A stretch of DNA of 60,478 bases from positions 1-60,478 of the forward strand of contig NZ_BJNY01000022.1 of NCBI RefSeq assembly GCF_006539925.1, given 5' to 3'. The position numbers and the translations under genes are program-made. This stretch comes from Glutamicibacter uratoxydans. GTDB taxonomy: Bacteria; Actinomycetota; Actinomycetes; Actinomycetales; Micrococcaceae. The notes below the pieces were generated by a model. The model saw only the letters and a list, made by a program, of their open reading frames with translations. It was not told the origin of the DNA and made no database searches. Positions 9,871 to 19,500 of this stretch are shown here, one piece after another; within the stretch, counting starts at the first letter, position 1; the number at the start of each line of letters is the position of its first letter.

Positions 9871-10470
9871 ATGACAACTAAAGGAGAGCAAACAAAAGCT
9901 CGGCTCGCAGAGTCCATGCTTGAGCTCATACAGGCCAATGGTTATAGCGGCACCGGCCTCAACGCGGTGATTGACCATGCCTCAGCACCCAAAGGTTCCG
10001 TGTATTTTCACTTCCCTGATGGCAAAGAAGGGTTGGGCGTAGCAGCCGTAGAACTTGCCGCGAAGCAGTTTGGAGATCTCATTGCCGAGGCATCGAATTC
10101 AGCAGGTAGTCCCGCCGTTGCTGCTCGATACGCAATTGAGGCCTTGGCGGATATCGTGGGGCGGAGCAATTTTCGGCTGGGCTGCCCTGTATCCGTCGTG
10201 ACCCTAGAGATGGGGGCGGAAAGTGAACGATTGAGACAGGCCTGCGCCCAGGCATTCGAATCTTGGATTGCACCGACGACGGCGCTGCTGGAAGCCAGCG
10301 GATTGCTCTCAGCCGAAGCTCGTGATCTGGCTACCGTAATTGTTTCTACGATCGAGGGTTCGGTGATCGTTTCACGCGCTATGCAGAGTACTCAACCACT
10401 CAAGTCCGCGGCTGACGTGGTAGCAGCACTCATTAATCAGCGATGCCAAATGGCAGGGGAGCGGTCATGA
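9871..10470 (+). CDS. TetR/AcrR family regulator, LmrA/YxaF-like
   Basis: Ligand-responsive repressor of 199 residues. The N-terminal helix-turn-helix (about 8-50) includes LIQANGYSGTGLNAVIDHA and GSVYFHFPDGKEGLG, the latter close to the YxaF/LmrA signature. The C-terminal helical domain (FRLGCPVSVVTLEMGAES, then a segment ending in STIEGSVIVSRA) fits the YxaF-like ligand-binding class, in which LmrA/YxaF respond to flavonoids. Its stop overlaps the start of the downstream fusion enzyme (ATGA), so enzyme and regulator are one operon, controlled by the palindrome just upstream. Confidence 0.9.
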   Translation: MTTKGEQTKARLAESMLELIQANGYSGTGLNAVIDHASAPKGSVYFHFPDGKEGLGVAAVELAAKQFGDLIAEASNSAGSPAVAARYAIEALADIVGRSNFRLGCPVSVVTLEMGAESERLRQACAQAFESWIAPTTALLEASGLLSAEARDLATVIVSTIEGSVIVSRAMQSTQPLKSAADVVAALINQRCQMAGERS

Positions 10471-12266
10471 CGTCTCTTACCCACCCTCGCCATGCACTGG
10501 TCTTCGGGGCGTCCGGACTTGTGGGGCGATACCTCGTACTCTGTCTCGCCCAGTCCGGAACAACTGTCACCGCTACAGTCCGCAGCGCAGCGTCTGGCCA
10601 GCGATTAAAAACATGGCTTCATTCTCAAGGGCTGAATAACGACGTCAACACCGTGCTCGTCGACTTTGAGGCTTCGGAAATCCTTGCCGGCGGTTCGCAG
10701 GCTTTCTCCGATATTACGGAGATCCATAATTGCGCCGCCTCTTTCAAATTCGGAATGAACGCAGAAGAAGCAAGGCATGCGAACGTCGGAATCGTCGAAA
10801 AGCTGATTGATTTTGCCGAAGACCTTCCCCGACTACAGCGCATTGTGCATATTTCTGGCTACAGGGTAGGCGGGCAGGACCCCTCGCTAATCCCATGGTC
10901 AGAGCGATATCGCACCGTCGCATACCGTGATCTTGGACCGTACGAAGCATCGAAAATTGAATCGGATGCGATTTTCCAAGCACTGGTCCAGGAACGAGGC
11001 ATTCCTTGGACGATCGTTAATCCATCAAGCGTGATTGGGGACAGCAAGACAGGCGAATCAGACCAGATCATCGGTCTGGCCGGTACGGTCAAACAAATCT
11101 GGGAGGGCAAGGCCACCGCGTTGCCAGGTAACGAATCGACGTTTCTTCCCGTGGTCACGGTGGATTACCTGGCCGAGTTCATGGCAGCGGCAGCAGTCGA
11201 TCAACAGGCCGCCGGGCAGTCCTATTGGGTCCTTGACGACAATACTCCGCCACTCGCGGGGCTTCTGGCTGATATCGGCAAACATTTGGGGGCCAAAGTT
11301 CCGCGGCTGACGGTGCCGGTCCAGATCATCAAGCGCCTGCCGCACTGGATGAGCAAGGCCGATCCAGAAACTCTGGTCTTCTTGTCGGAAGACCGCTATC
11401 CGACAGAGAGTGCCTTGGCCCTGGCCGACCGCCATGGCATCAGCATGCCGGAGGTAAACGGGGCGCTACACCGTTGGGCGGACTATATGGCTGCACGCCG
11501 TTTCGGCCAAACCAGTGGCGGGCAGCGCCGTTTCAGCGACCTCGGCGGAATAAAGACTTTCGAACTAGGGACGGTTGGGTCGGAGAAACTGATTTTCCCC
11601 GGATTGCCAGTCAACGCCGACACCTGGGCATCGGTGGCCGAAAGAATCAACGGCAAGGCAGTAGATCTGCCTGGACTAGGGCTCAGCGGCGGCGAAGGAA
11701 TCAATTCTTGGGACCGCTGGCTCCCTGCCGTACTCCCACAGGACCCCGTTGACCTGATCGGCCATTCGATGGGTGCAGCGGCAGCCGTGACAGCGGCCGA
11801 TCGCTTCCCTGAGCAGGTCAGGTCCCTGACGTTGATTGCGCCGTTCTTCCTCCAAGATTCGAAGGGTGGAATTGCACGCTTTAAAACTTTTGTGGGTGCC
11901 TACCTGCGGCATGTGAATCCCGCTCAACTGTCGCAGCGGCTGACAGGGGCGGTTGCGTACAAGGACGAGCTTGAGTCTAGCGTCCAGGACTTGCGGCGAG
12001 GCAGCTCCAAGCATGTTGCAGCACAACTAGCCAGAGCCGGATCAAGAAAATGGCGAGGTGAGCTCCAAAGCGCCTTGGCTCGATTCCGCGGACCGGTTCG
12101 CATCATCACCGGAACTGGTGATCCGCTGATGCCTGAATTTATCGAACTGTTCAAGGATGTTTCAAACAGGGAACTGATTTCTATTGAAGGAGCTGGCCAC
12201 CACCTGCACTTGACACATGGCGACGCTCTCGTAGGGCTTCTGAAAGAGAACCGCGTTTCGGCATGA
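10467..12266 (+). CDS. fusion of NAD(P)-dependent SDR/epimerase and alpha/beta hydrolase
   Basis: Two enzymes in one 599-residue chain. Residues 1 to about 350 form an extended SDR: GASGLVG nucleotide-binding loop (14-20) and PYEASK holding the Tyr-x-x-x-Lys pair (about 159), plus an acceptor-loop region like NmrA/thioester-reductase-type SDRs. Residues from about 365 form an alpha/beta hydrolase: oxyanion region (IFPGLP), nucleophile elbow GHSMGAA (Ser about 434) and GAGHHLHL with the catalytic His (about 577). ATG 10467 is chosen over 10443 because GGGGAG lies 6 nt upstream and it gives the ATGA overlap with tetR. A reduction-plus-ester-cleavage path on a hydrophobic ligand is inferred; substrate unknown. 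Confidence 0.88.
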   Translation: MTSLTHPRHALVFGASGLVGRYLVLCLAQSGTTVTATVRSAASGQRLKTWLHSQGLNNDVNTVLVDFEASEILAGGSQAFSDITEIHNCAASFKFGMNAEEARHANVGIVEKLIDFAEDLPRLQRIVHISGYRVGGQDPSLIPWSERYRTVAYRDLGPYEASKIESDAIFQALVQERGIPWTIVNPSSVIGDSKTGESDQIIGLAGTVKQIWEGKATALPGNESTFLPVVTVDYLAEFMAAAAVDQQAAGQSYWVLDDNTPPLAGLLADIGKHLGAKVPRLTVPVQIIKRLPHWMSKADPETLVFLSEDRYPTESALALADRHGISMPEVNGALHRWADYMAARRFGQTSGGQRRFSDLGGIKTFELGTVGSEKLIFPGLPVNADTWASVAERINGKAVDLPGLGLSGGEGINSWDRWLPAVLPQDPVDLIGHSMGAAAAVTAADRFPEQVRSLTLIAPFFLQDSKGGIARFKTFVGAYLRHVNPAQLSQRLTGAVAYKDELESSVQDLRRGSSKHVAAQLARAGSRKWRGELQSALARFRGPVRIITGTGDPLMPEFIELFKDVSNRELISIEGAGHHLHLTHGDALVGLLKENRVSA

Positions 12267-12544
12267 GCAGGGGGTGATCATCCCGTGCGGCCAGACCGGC
12301 CTCCTCCGAGATCTTTGCAGTCCGCTCCCACACCGGACACCCTGGGGTGTTCGGCCAGGGGAGAGGTTGAAGTGGGTTTGGACTGGAGAACGACTTGTCA
12401 CTGATGGTTCGTGATGCAGCCTGGGAGCTCGCATGGACACGTTATCCTCCGGTATGGCGTCCACGAAGAATGGCCAGACGCAAGGTAAGCAACCGCACGC
12501 TGGGGCGTTATGACTTCTACGCCCAATAGAAGTACGGTTAAAGG
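12267..12544. other. gene-free interval with a hairpin before the SURF1 gene
   Basis: No gene supported. The inverted repeat ACTTCTA (12513-12519) / TAGAAGT (12527-12533) lies 11 bp before the SURF1 start and could be an operator or RNA hairpin. No clear terminator for the upstream fusion gene. Confidence 0.4.
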
Positions 12545-13360
12545 GTGCTGAAAACTGCCTTCAAACCTAAATGGCTTCTTGCGTTGCTTGCCGCGTTGCT
12601 TTTGGCGACCGGCTTCGTCGCACTGTCCGGATGGCAGTTCGGCTCATCCGAAACTGAACCTCCGGTGAAAATCGACAAAACGGAGAAGGCCGTTCCGCTG
12701 GTGGGCCACCATAACGTCGGTGTCGAACTGATGGGCAACAAAGCCGACCAGATCGTGACCATGAGCGGAAGCTTCGTCAAAGGCACCGATGAGATGATCG
12801 CCCCGCGCCTGCATGATGGCCAAAAAGGCGTCTGGGTAGTCTCCGAATTCATGGTCGACGGCGCACCCGATGACGCCTCGATTGCCGTGGTGCGCGGCTG
12901 GCAGCCGGAAGCAACCAAGCCCAGCGAGGTGCCCAGCGGAAAGCTGGAAATCACCGGCCGGCTCATGCCATCAGAAGGCCCTGAAAACGAGCACGACCTG
13001 CGCAGCCCTACGCTGGCAACCCTGTCCTCGGCACAGCTCTCAAACACCTGGGACAACACCGTCTACTCCGGATTCATCGTCGCCCACGACATGAAAACCG
13101 CCCGCGGAGACCAGGTCAAGCAGGCAGGCATCGACACGGTGTACGTCGGACCGCAGCCGCAGGAAGCGCAGACCAACTGGCTTAATGTCTTCTATGGCAT
13201 CGAATGGGTCGTGTTCGCCGGATTCGCACTTTTCCTCTGGTACCGCATGGTTCGCGACGACTACCAGCGCGACATGGAGCAGATTGCCGAACAGGCGGCG
13301 GCCCAGGCAAGAAAGAATGCGGCGGAAGAACCCGGCGGCCAGGACAGCTCCCACGCCTAA
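12545..13360 (+). CDS. SURF1 family cytochrome oxidase assembly protein
   Basis: SURF1 proteins help insert haem A into the aa3 cytochrome c oxidase. This 271-residue protein has the two expected membrane helices, at about 10-30 and 213-233 (NVFYGIEWVVFAGFALFLWYRM), with an external beta-rich domain between them, including VVRGWQPE and GRLMPSEGP, which match the RGWV/GxLxxxE-type positions of the family. The C-terminal tail is charged and cytoplasmic. GTG start with AAAGG immediately upstream. In Micrococcaceae SURF1 commonly lies just before DUF3817 and guaA, as here. Confidence 0.88.
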   Translation: MLKTAFKPKWLLALLAALLLATGFVALSGWQFGSSETEPPVKIDKTEKAVPLVGHHNVGVELMGNKADQIVTMSGSFVKGTDEMIAPRLHDGQKGVWVVSEFMVDGAPDDASIAVVRGWQPEATKPSEVPSGKLEITGRLMPSEGPENEHDLRSPTLATLSSAQLSNTWDNTVYSGFIVAHDMKTARGDQVKQAGIDTVYVGPQPQEAQTNWLNVFYGIEWVVFAGFALFLWYRMVRDDYQRDMEQIAEQAAAQARKNAAEEPGGQDSSHA

Positions 13361-13438
13361 GAGCCGCCTGCCCGCTGCTCTTGACCGGGCATACTAGAAC
13401 TACCAAGAACAACGCACTGACCGCCACGGAAGGATCAC

Positions 13439-13909
13439 GTGACAATGTCCAGCACCACCCCAGCCTCCAGCCCACGCAAGTTCGGAGGCACCCCGGCACA
13501 GATCCGTTCGGCCGCGGCGTTCTACAAGGTCTTCGCCTACGTCACCGGCGTGATGCTCTTGCTGCTGTGCCTTGAAATGGTCCTCAAGTACTTCTGGCAG
13601 CTGGAGCTGTTCATCGGCGGCGACCTGATCGACGGCGGAACCAACTCCATCGGCCTGCTCAACCGCGCAGAAGTCTCCGGCGGCTTCAACGCCTCGCTGG
13701 GCATCCTGATCGCCCACGGCTGGCTGTATGTTGTGTACCTGTTCGCGGACTTCCGCCTTTGGTCGCTAATGCGCTGGCCATTTGCCCGCTTCATTACCAT
13801 TGCGCTGGGCGGCGTGGTGCCGTTCCTGTCCTTCTTCACCGAGAAGCGCGTGCACGCCGATGTCATGCGCGAACTTGAAGCGCATCCGAAGGCAGCAAAG
13901 CGCTACTAG
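13439..13909 (+). CDS. DUF3817 membrane protein
   Basis: Conserved actinobacterial membrane protein of unknown function, 156 residues. Three hydrophobic helices (about 36-55, 85-105, 119-139) and the family pattern YKVFAYVTGVMLLLLC...E and GILIAHGWLYVVYLFADFRLW, with FLSFFTEKRVH near the end. GGAAGGA precedes both GTG 13439 and ATG 13445, so either may be used. It sits between SURF1 and guaA, its usual location; a link to purine or respiratory metabolism is suggested only by that neighbourhood. Confidence 0.88.
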   Translation: MTMSSTTPASSPRKFGGTPAQIRSAAAFYKVFAYVTGVMLLLLCLEMVLKYFWQLELFIGGDLIDGGTNSIGLLNRAEVSGGFNASLGILIAHGWLYVVYLFADFRLWSLMRWPFARFITIALGGVVPFLSFFTEKRVHADVMRELEAHPKAAKRY

Positions 13910-13927
13910 AGCCTGGAAAGATTTCGC

Positions 13928-13968
13928 CAGCGGGCCGTACTTCCCACCCGGGGGAGTGCGGCCCGCTG
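13928..13968 (+). terminator. terminator after the DUF3817 gene
   Basis: CAGCGGGCCG pairs with CGGCCCGCTG, with inner ACTTCCC/GGGAGT; the end is CTGTTTGCTT. Confidence 0.75.
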
Positions 13969-14052
13969 CTGTTTGCTTCAACTGTGACGAATTTGGTGTA
14001 CCGGATAACGCGAACTGTGCTGTTTCACACCCTGTTGAGCACGTAGACTGTA

Positions 14053-15642
14053 ATGGTGACTACTGCTTCCCAAACTCCAGAACATAAGCCGGTTCTGGTC
14101 GTCGACTACGGGGCCCAATACGCGCAGCTCATCGCCCGCCGCGTTCGTGAAGCCCGAGTGTACTCGGAGATCGTTCCGCACACCCTGTCCACCGAAGCCA
14201 TTCTGGCCAAGAACCCTGCAGCGATCATCCTCTCGGGTGGTCCTTCCAGCGTTTACGCCGATGGCGCCCCATCTGTCGGGGCAGATCTGTTCGACGCCGG
14301 CGTGCCGGTATTGGGCATCTGCTACGGCTTCCAGGCTATGGCCAACGCCCTGGGCGGCACCGTAGCCGAAACCGGCCTGCGCGAGTACGGCCGCACCGCC
14401 TCGGAGTTCAACGGCGAAGCCCGTTCGATCCTTGCCGGCGCCACCGTCCCTCCGACCGTCTGGATGAGCCACGGCGACTCCGTCTCCAAGGCTCCAGAGG
14501 GCTTCGACGTGCTGGCCACCACCGCCGGCGCACCAGTTGCCGCCTTCGCCAACGAAGAGAAGCGCCTCTACGGCGTGCAGTGGCACCCAGAGGTCAAGCA
14601 CTGCGAGTTCGGCCAGGACGTGCTGGAAAACTTCCTGTACAACGGTGCAGGCCTGAAGGCCGACTGGACCGCTGACAACATTGTCGAAGAGCAGGTTGAA
14701 ATCATCCGCGCCCAGGTCGGCACCGGCAAGGCCATTTGCGGCCTGTCCGGCGGCGTCGACTCCGCTGTGGCCGCTGCCCTGGTGCAGAAGGCCATCGGCG
14801 ACCAGCTGACCTGTGTGTTCGTGAACCACGGCCTGCTGCGTGAAGGCGAAGCAGAGCAGGTGGAGAAGGACTTCGTCGCTTCCACCGGCGCCAAGCTGTA
14901 CATCGCCGACGAGCGCGAGCGCTTCCTGACTGCTCTGGACGGCGTGACCGATCCGGAGACCAAGCGCAAGATCATCGGCCGCGAATTCATCCGCGCCTTC
15001 GAAGCGGCAGAGGCAGCAATCGTCGCCGAGGCTGCATCCGAGGGCGAGCCGGTGAAGTTCCTGGTCCAGGGCACCCTGTACCCGGACATCGTCGAGTCCG
15101 GCGGCGGCGAAGGCACCTCCAACATCAAGAGCCACCACAACGTGGGCGGCCTGCCGGAGGACCTGCAGTTCGAGCTCGTCGAGCCGCTGCGCGCGCTGTT
15201 CAAGGACGAGGTCCGTGCAGTGGGCCGCGAACTGGGCCTGCCAGAGGAAATCGTCAACCGCCAGCCGTTCCCGGGCCCAGGCCTGGGCATCCGCATCATC
15301 GGCGCCGTCAACGAGGAGCGCCTGTCGATCCTGCGCAAGGCCGACGCGATTGCCCGCGCCGAGCTGACCGCAGCCGGCCTGGACAACGAAGTATGGCAGA
15401 TGCCAGTAGTGCTGCTGGCCGACGTACGCTCCGTGGGCGTCCAGGGCGATCACCGCACCTACGGCCACCCGATCGTGCTGCGTCCGGTATCCTCCGAGGA
15501 TGCCATGACCGCCGACTGGTCGCACCTGCCCTACGATCTGCTTTCGCGCATCTCCAACCGCATCACCAATGAGGTGGACGGCGTGAACCGCGTGGTGCTG
15601 GACGTGACCAGCAAGCCGCCTGCAACCATCGAATGGGAGTAG
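14053..15642 (+). CDS. guaA: GMP synthase (glutamine-hydrolysing)
   Basis: Converts XMP, glutamine and ATP to GMP, completing the branch started by guaB. The N-terminal class I glutamine amidotransferase has [15 protein letters not shown], nucleophile in GICYGFQ (Cys about 92) and the catalytic His/Glu in WHPEVKH. The ATP-pyrophosphatase domain follows with the P-loop [12 protein letters not shown] (about 233) and the dimerisation domain ends in KPPATIEWE. Length 529 residues is normal. The ATG has no strong Shine-Dalgarno. A hairpin follows 20 bp after the stop. Confidence 0.98.
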   Translation: MVTTASQTPEHKPVLVVDYGAQYAQLIARRVREARVYSEIVPHTLSTEAILAKNPAAIILSGGPSSVYADGAPSVGADLFDAGVPVLGICYGFQAMANALGGTVAETGLREYGRTASEFNGEARSILAGATVPPTVWMSHGDSVSKAPEGFDVLATTAGAPVAAFANEEKRLYGVQWHPEVKHCEFGQDVLENFLYNGAGLKADWTADNIVEEQVEIIRAQVGTGKAICGLSGGVDSAVAAALVQKAIGDQLTCVFVNHGLLREGEAEQVEKDFVASTGAKLYIADERERFLTALDGVTDPETKRKIIGREFIRAFEAAEAAIVAEAASEGEPVKFLVQGTLYPDIVESGGGEGTSNIKSHHNVGGLPEDLQFELVEPLRALFKDEVRAVGRELGLPEEIVNRQPFPGPGLGIRIIGAVNEERLSILRKADAIARAELTAAGLDNEVWQMPVVLLADVRSVGVQGDHRTYGHPIVLRPVSSEDAMTADWSHLPYDLLSRISNRITNEVDGVNRVVLDVTSKPPATIEWE

Positions 15643-15662
15643 CCTTCTAGGCTCCGACCATG

Positions 15663-15708
15663 ACAGAGCGAAACTTGTGCACTGCGCAGGTTTCGCTCTG
15701 TGCGTTTA
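15663..15708 (+). terminator. guaA terminator
   Basis: ACAGAGCGAAAC (15663-15674) pairs with GTTTCGCTCTGT (15690-15701), followed by GCGTTT. It lies within the open frame of the next gene, which argues against a start for that gene before it. Confidence 0.85.
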
Positions 15709-15767
15709 ACCGCACTTGCGGTTTTGCTAGCCATGAAAGCTGTTGCGGCATATCTAAAATTAAGCTC

Positions 15768-16334
15768 ATGCAGTCTCCATTTGTTGAGGTTCCGGTGCTT
15801 CCGGTCGTAGTGCCGCTTGGCCTCGTGGTTTTCGTGCTTTTGGCGTGGCGCCTCAAGGTGAAACAGCTCTTCTCCATTCCCCGCGTCCTGGTCGCCGCCG
15901 CTTTGGGAATTTATGCGGCGGGCATCGTCGGGAATACGATTTTCCCGATCATCCTCAACGCGCCGCCTCGCACGGAGGCTTGGGATTCAGGCATTGTCTA
16001 CGTCCCCTTCGCCGATTATGAACTCATGGATGCGCTCACCAATATGCTGGTTTTTGTCCCGTTGGGCATCCTGTTTGCACTAGTGCTTTCCCAGCCCGCA
16101 TGGTGGAAAGTGATGCTTGCCGTCATTGCCTCAAGCCTGGGAATTGAAGCAACCCAGCTGCTGGTCCAAGATCTATTCGGCGGTGGACACATCGCCGATT
16201 CAAGCGACCTTGTTTCGAATGTCGCCGGCGGAGCGCTCGGATATGTCCTGCTGCGAATCCTCATGTTGGTTCCGGGCCTGGCTGGGTTCGTTGATCGGTT
16301 CCGCTGGGCGGCACCGGCTGCGGCAGAACACTAG
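15768..16334 (+). CDS. VanZ family membrane protein
   Basis: Second VanZ-like protein of the window, 188 residues from ATG 15768. About five hydrophobic helices; the family core DALTNMLVFVPLGILFAL, SLGIEATQLL and DSSDLVSNVAGGALGY is clear. The frame is open to 15660, but that part is the guaA terminator, so the internal ATG is preferred. It shares the N-F/L-x-FxPLG and IE-x-Q signatures with the VanZ at 5960-6400 but is otherwise quite different. Role unknown; glycopeptide tolerance cannot be claimed from the fold. Confidence 0.8.
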   Translation: MQSPFVEVPVLPVVVPLGLVVFVLLAWRLKVKQLFSIPRVLVAAALGIYAAGIVGNTIFPIILNAPPRTEAWDSGIVYVPFADYELMDALTNMLVFVPLGILFALVLSQPAWWKVMLAVIASSLGIEATQLLVQDLFGGGHIADSSDLVSNVAGGALGYVLLRILMLVPGLAGFVDRFRWAAPAAAEH

Positions 16335-16540
16335 CCTTCGACCCTCGTTCCAGTGCATAACTCTGCCGCCGATTCAGGTCGAGGCGAAAACAATCGGAGG
16401 GGAGTTTCACTTCCTGCGTTTAACTGCAAAACGTGTTTCGCGCACCGCAGATTCGCCGCCCGTGCACTACGTTAGAAAGAGGTGCGTGCGCAGGTGCGCA
16501 GCACCGCTGTAGGTGCGGGTAAGTGAAGGGAATTACTGTC

Positions 16541-19500
16541 GTGACCAGTTCTCAGAATGCTGCTGCCGATCGCGTGGCTCTCTGGGTGAAATCCCTGGGA
16601 CAAAGTGCCGGGGCCGACACTACTTTGCGCTTTGCGCCGTCGACATCCAATAGCATCGACATCACCCACTCCAACCCCTCGGGCCTGGCGCAGTTTTTGG
16701 CAGGGCGCCGCACGCGCCTGTCCACCTTGCTGCACGACGCGGAGCAGTACGCCACCGCGCGCCGCACCGCCCGGGCGCTGTCCTCCAAGATTTCCCAGCT
16801 GTGGGACGAGCGCGGCATCGACGTGGGCTACCTGGCCGCCGGCGTAGCCAACTGGCGCGCCGTGCACGAGGGCAAGAGCGAGCCGGTCTCCGCGCCGATC
16901 ATGCTCGGTCGCATCACCCTGACCAAGCACCAGGACGCCGACGACTACGACCTGCAGCTGGTGGGCCGCGCCGAGGTCTCCCCGGCCTTCGTGCGCCAGT
17001 TCGAGGCAGACCACAACGCCAAGGTGGACGTGGCTGCGGTGGACGCCGCTGCCTACTCCATCGCCCGCTTTGACCCGGTGCGCGGCATGGACGCCCTGCG
17101 CCACCAGATGGCAGAGGTTCCCGGGGTAGTGGTAGGCCACCGCCTGCTGCTGTCCACCTTCTCCGACTTGATCGACCCGGCAGACCCCAAGAAGCTGACC
17201 GGTTCGCACCCGGTGATCGAGGCGCTGATCAACTACGACGCCAGCGAAAAGCAGGCGGTGCGCGCCGCCAAGGTGGCCGAAGCAACCAAGGGCTCCACCG
17301 CGCTGGCCAACCTTGTTGCCTCCAAGAACGCCAAGCCGGTGAGCACCGCCGCCCCGGCCGCCTCGGATGATGCGTCGCAGGAGCCGAGCTCGCGCCGCTC
17401 GCTGGTCAAGAACCTGCTGGGCCGCAAATCGGAGGAGTCCAAGACCCGCAAGGTGCACACCGGCACCACCACACTGGCCACGAACTCCGATGAGCGCGAC
17501 CCTGAATCCGAGCTTTACCTGCTGGATGCCGACGAATCGCAGTCGCGCATGCTCGAATACATCGCCGCCGGCGAATCCGTGGCTATCAACGCGGCCCCTG
17601 GCACCGGCGCCACGCAGACCGCACTGAACGCCGCCGCAGCCCTGGCCGCCTCCGGCAAGCGCGTGCTGGTGATCGCCGAACAGCGCAGCGCCGCCGAAGA
17701 GTTCGTTGCGCGCTTCAACGAACAGCTCGATGCGGCCAGCCTGCTGCTTGAGCCCAACGAGGATCCGGAGGCTGTACGCAAGCAGCTGACCCGTGCCATC
17801 CTGCGCAACGAGCGGGCCATAGAACCGCAGCTGGGGAACCTGTTCAAGCGCCTGCGCGAAACCCGGCATGCGCTGGGCGAACATGTGAAGTCGCTGCACT
17901 CGGTGCGCAGCCGCTGGGGCTGCTCGCCCTACCAGTCGATGCAGGAGCTGGCGCGCCTCTCCGCGCTGAACCCTGCGCCGAGCACCACCGTGCGGCTGAA
18001 GCGTTCGGTGCTGGACTCCATGGGCCAGCGCGGCCACGTCGCCGCCCAGCTCAAGCGCGCCGCGCAGCTCGGCGCGTTCTCCAAGGAGCACACCACCAGC
18101 CCGTGGCACGGGGCGCCGCTGCGCAACCAGGAAGCCACCGCGCAGGCGCTGAACCTTGCCAGCGGCCTGGGCCGCGACCTGCCGATCCTGCATGAGCACA
18201 TGCTCAAGATCGCCGAGCAGTCCCAGATCCGCCTGGAGAACAGCTACGACAAGTGGGGCGACCAGCTGCAGCTGCTGGTTGCCGTGCGCGGATCGCTGGA
18301 CAAGTTCGAATCCGACATCTTCGAGGGTGACATCGACGACTTGATCGCCGCCACCGCCACCAGCGCCTGGCGCCGCGAACACGGTGTGGAAATGGGCTCG
18401 CTGGTGCGCTCGCGCCTGCGCAAGATCGCCAAGGAATACGTGCGCCCGGGCATGCACGTTCCAGACCTGCAGGCAGCCCTGCAGGCGGTGGCCCTGCAGC
18501 GCGATGCCTGGCGCGCCCACGCCACCTCCCAGCGCAACCCGCAGGTTCCGGGCGGGCTGCTTGACGTGGAGGCCGGCTACCATGACGCCGGGGCCCGCAT
18601 CGACAAGCTCGCCTCCATGCTGCCCGCCCGCACCGGAGCCCAGCTGCGCGAAATGCCGATTGCCCAGCTGCTGGATCTAATCGCAGAACTGGTGGACCAC
18701 AAGGAAGACCTGACCGAGCTGCCCGAGCGCACGCTGATCGCTGAACAGCTGGCAGAGGCCGGACTGGGCGACCTGCTGGCGGACTTTGCCGAACGGGAAA
18801 TCGACGCCGACGCCGTGGACGCCGAGCTGGAGCTGTCCTGGTGGCAGTCGGTGCTCGACGCGATGATCTCCGGGGACGACTTCCTGGCGATGAACGACGG
18901 TGCGAAGCTTGAAAAGATCGAGGCGGACTACCGCCTGGCCGACGGCGCACACATCGCCGCCGGTCCTGCGCGCATCCGCTGGCAGCTGGCCAAGAACTGG
19001 AAGGCAGCGCTGAACGACCATCGCGCCGCCTCCAAGGCGTTGCGCGACATGCTCAAGGGCGGCAACATTTCCATCGCCCAGGTGCTGGCGCTGGGGGAGA
19101 AGCTGGTCAACTCGCTGACCCCTGTCTTCGTCTCCGCTCCACTGCTGCTGGGCACCGCGCTGCCCGACGACACCGAGTTCGATGCGGTGATCCTGCTGGA
19201 AGCCAACTACCTGACGCTGCGCGAGGTGCTGGACGCGGTGCGCCGCTCCCGCCAGGTCATTGCCATCGGCGATGAAATGCTCGGTGGGCCCAAGCCCTTC
19301 GAGGTGTCGGTGGACCCCACCGCCCGCATCGGCCAACGCGGCGCAGACCGTTCTGCCCTGTCGGCGCTGAACAAGGTGCTGGTCTCCGGCCGCCTGTCCA
19401 CCGTCTACCGGGGGATCGACGAGGGCCTGGTGGCGCAGCTGTCCAAGGACTACTACGACGGCGCGATCTCTCGCCTGCCGCAGGCCATCGCCACCGCCGC

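Noticed and set aside
13978-15525. 515-codon open frame antisense to guaA
   Set aside because: Shadow of guaA codon usage; low-complexity composition and no family match.
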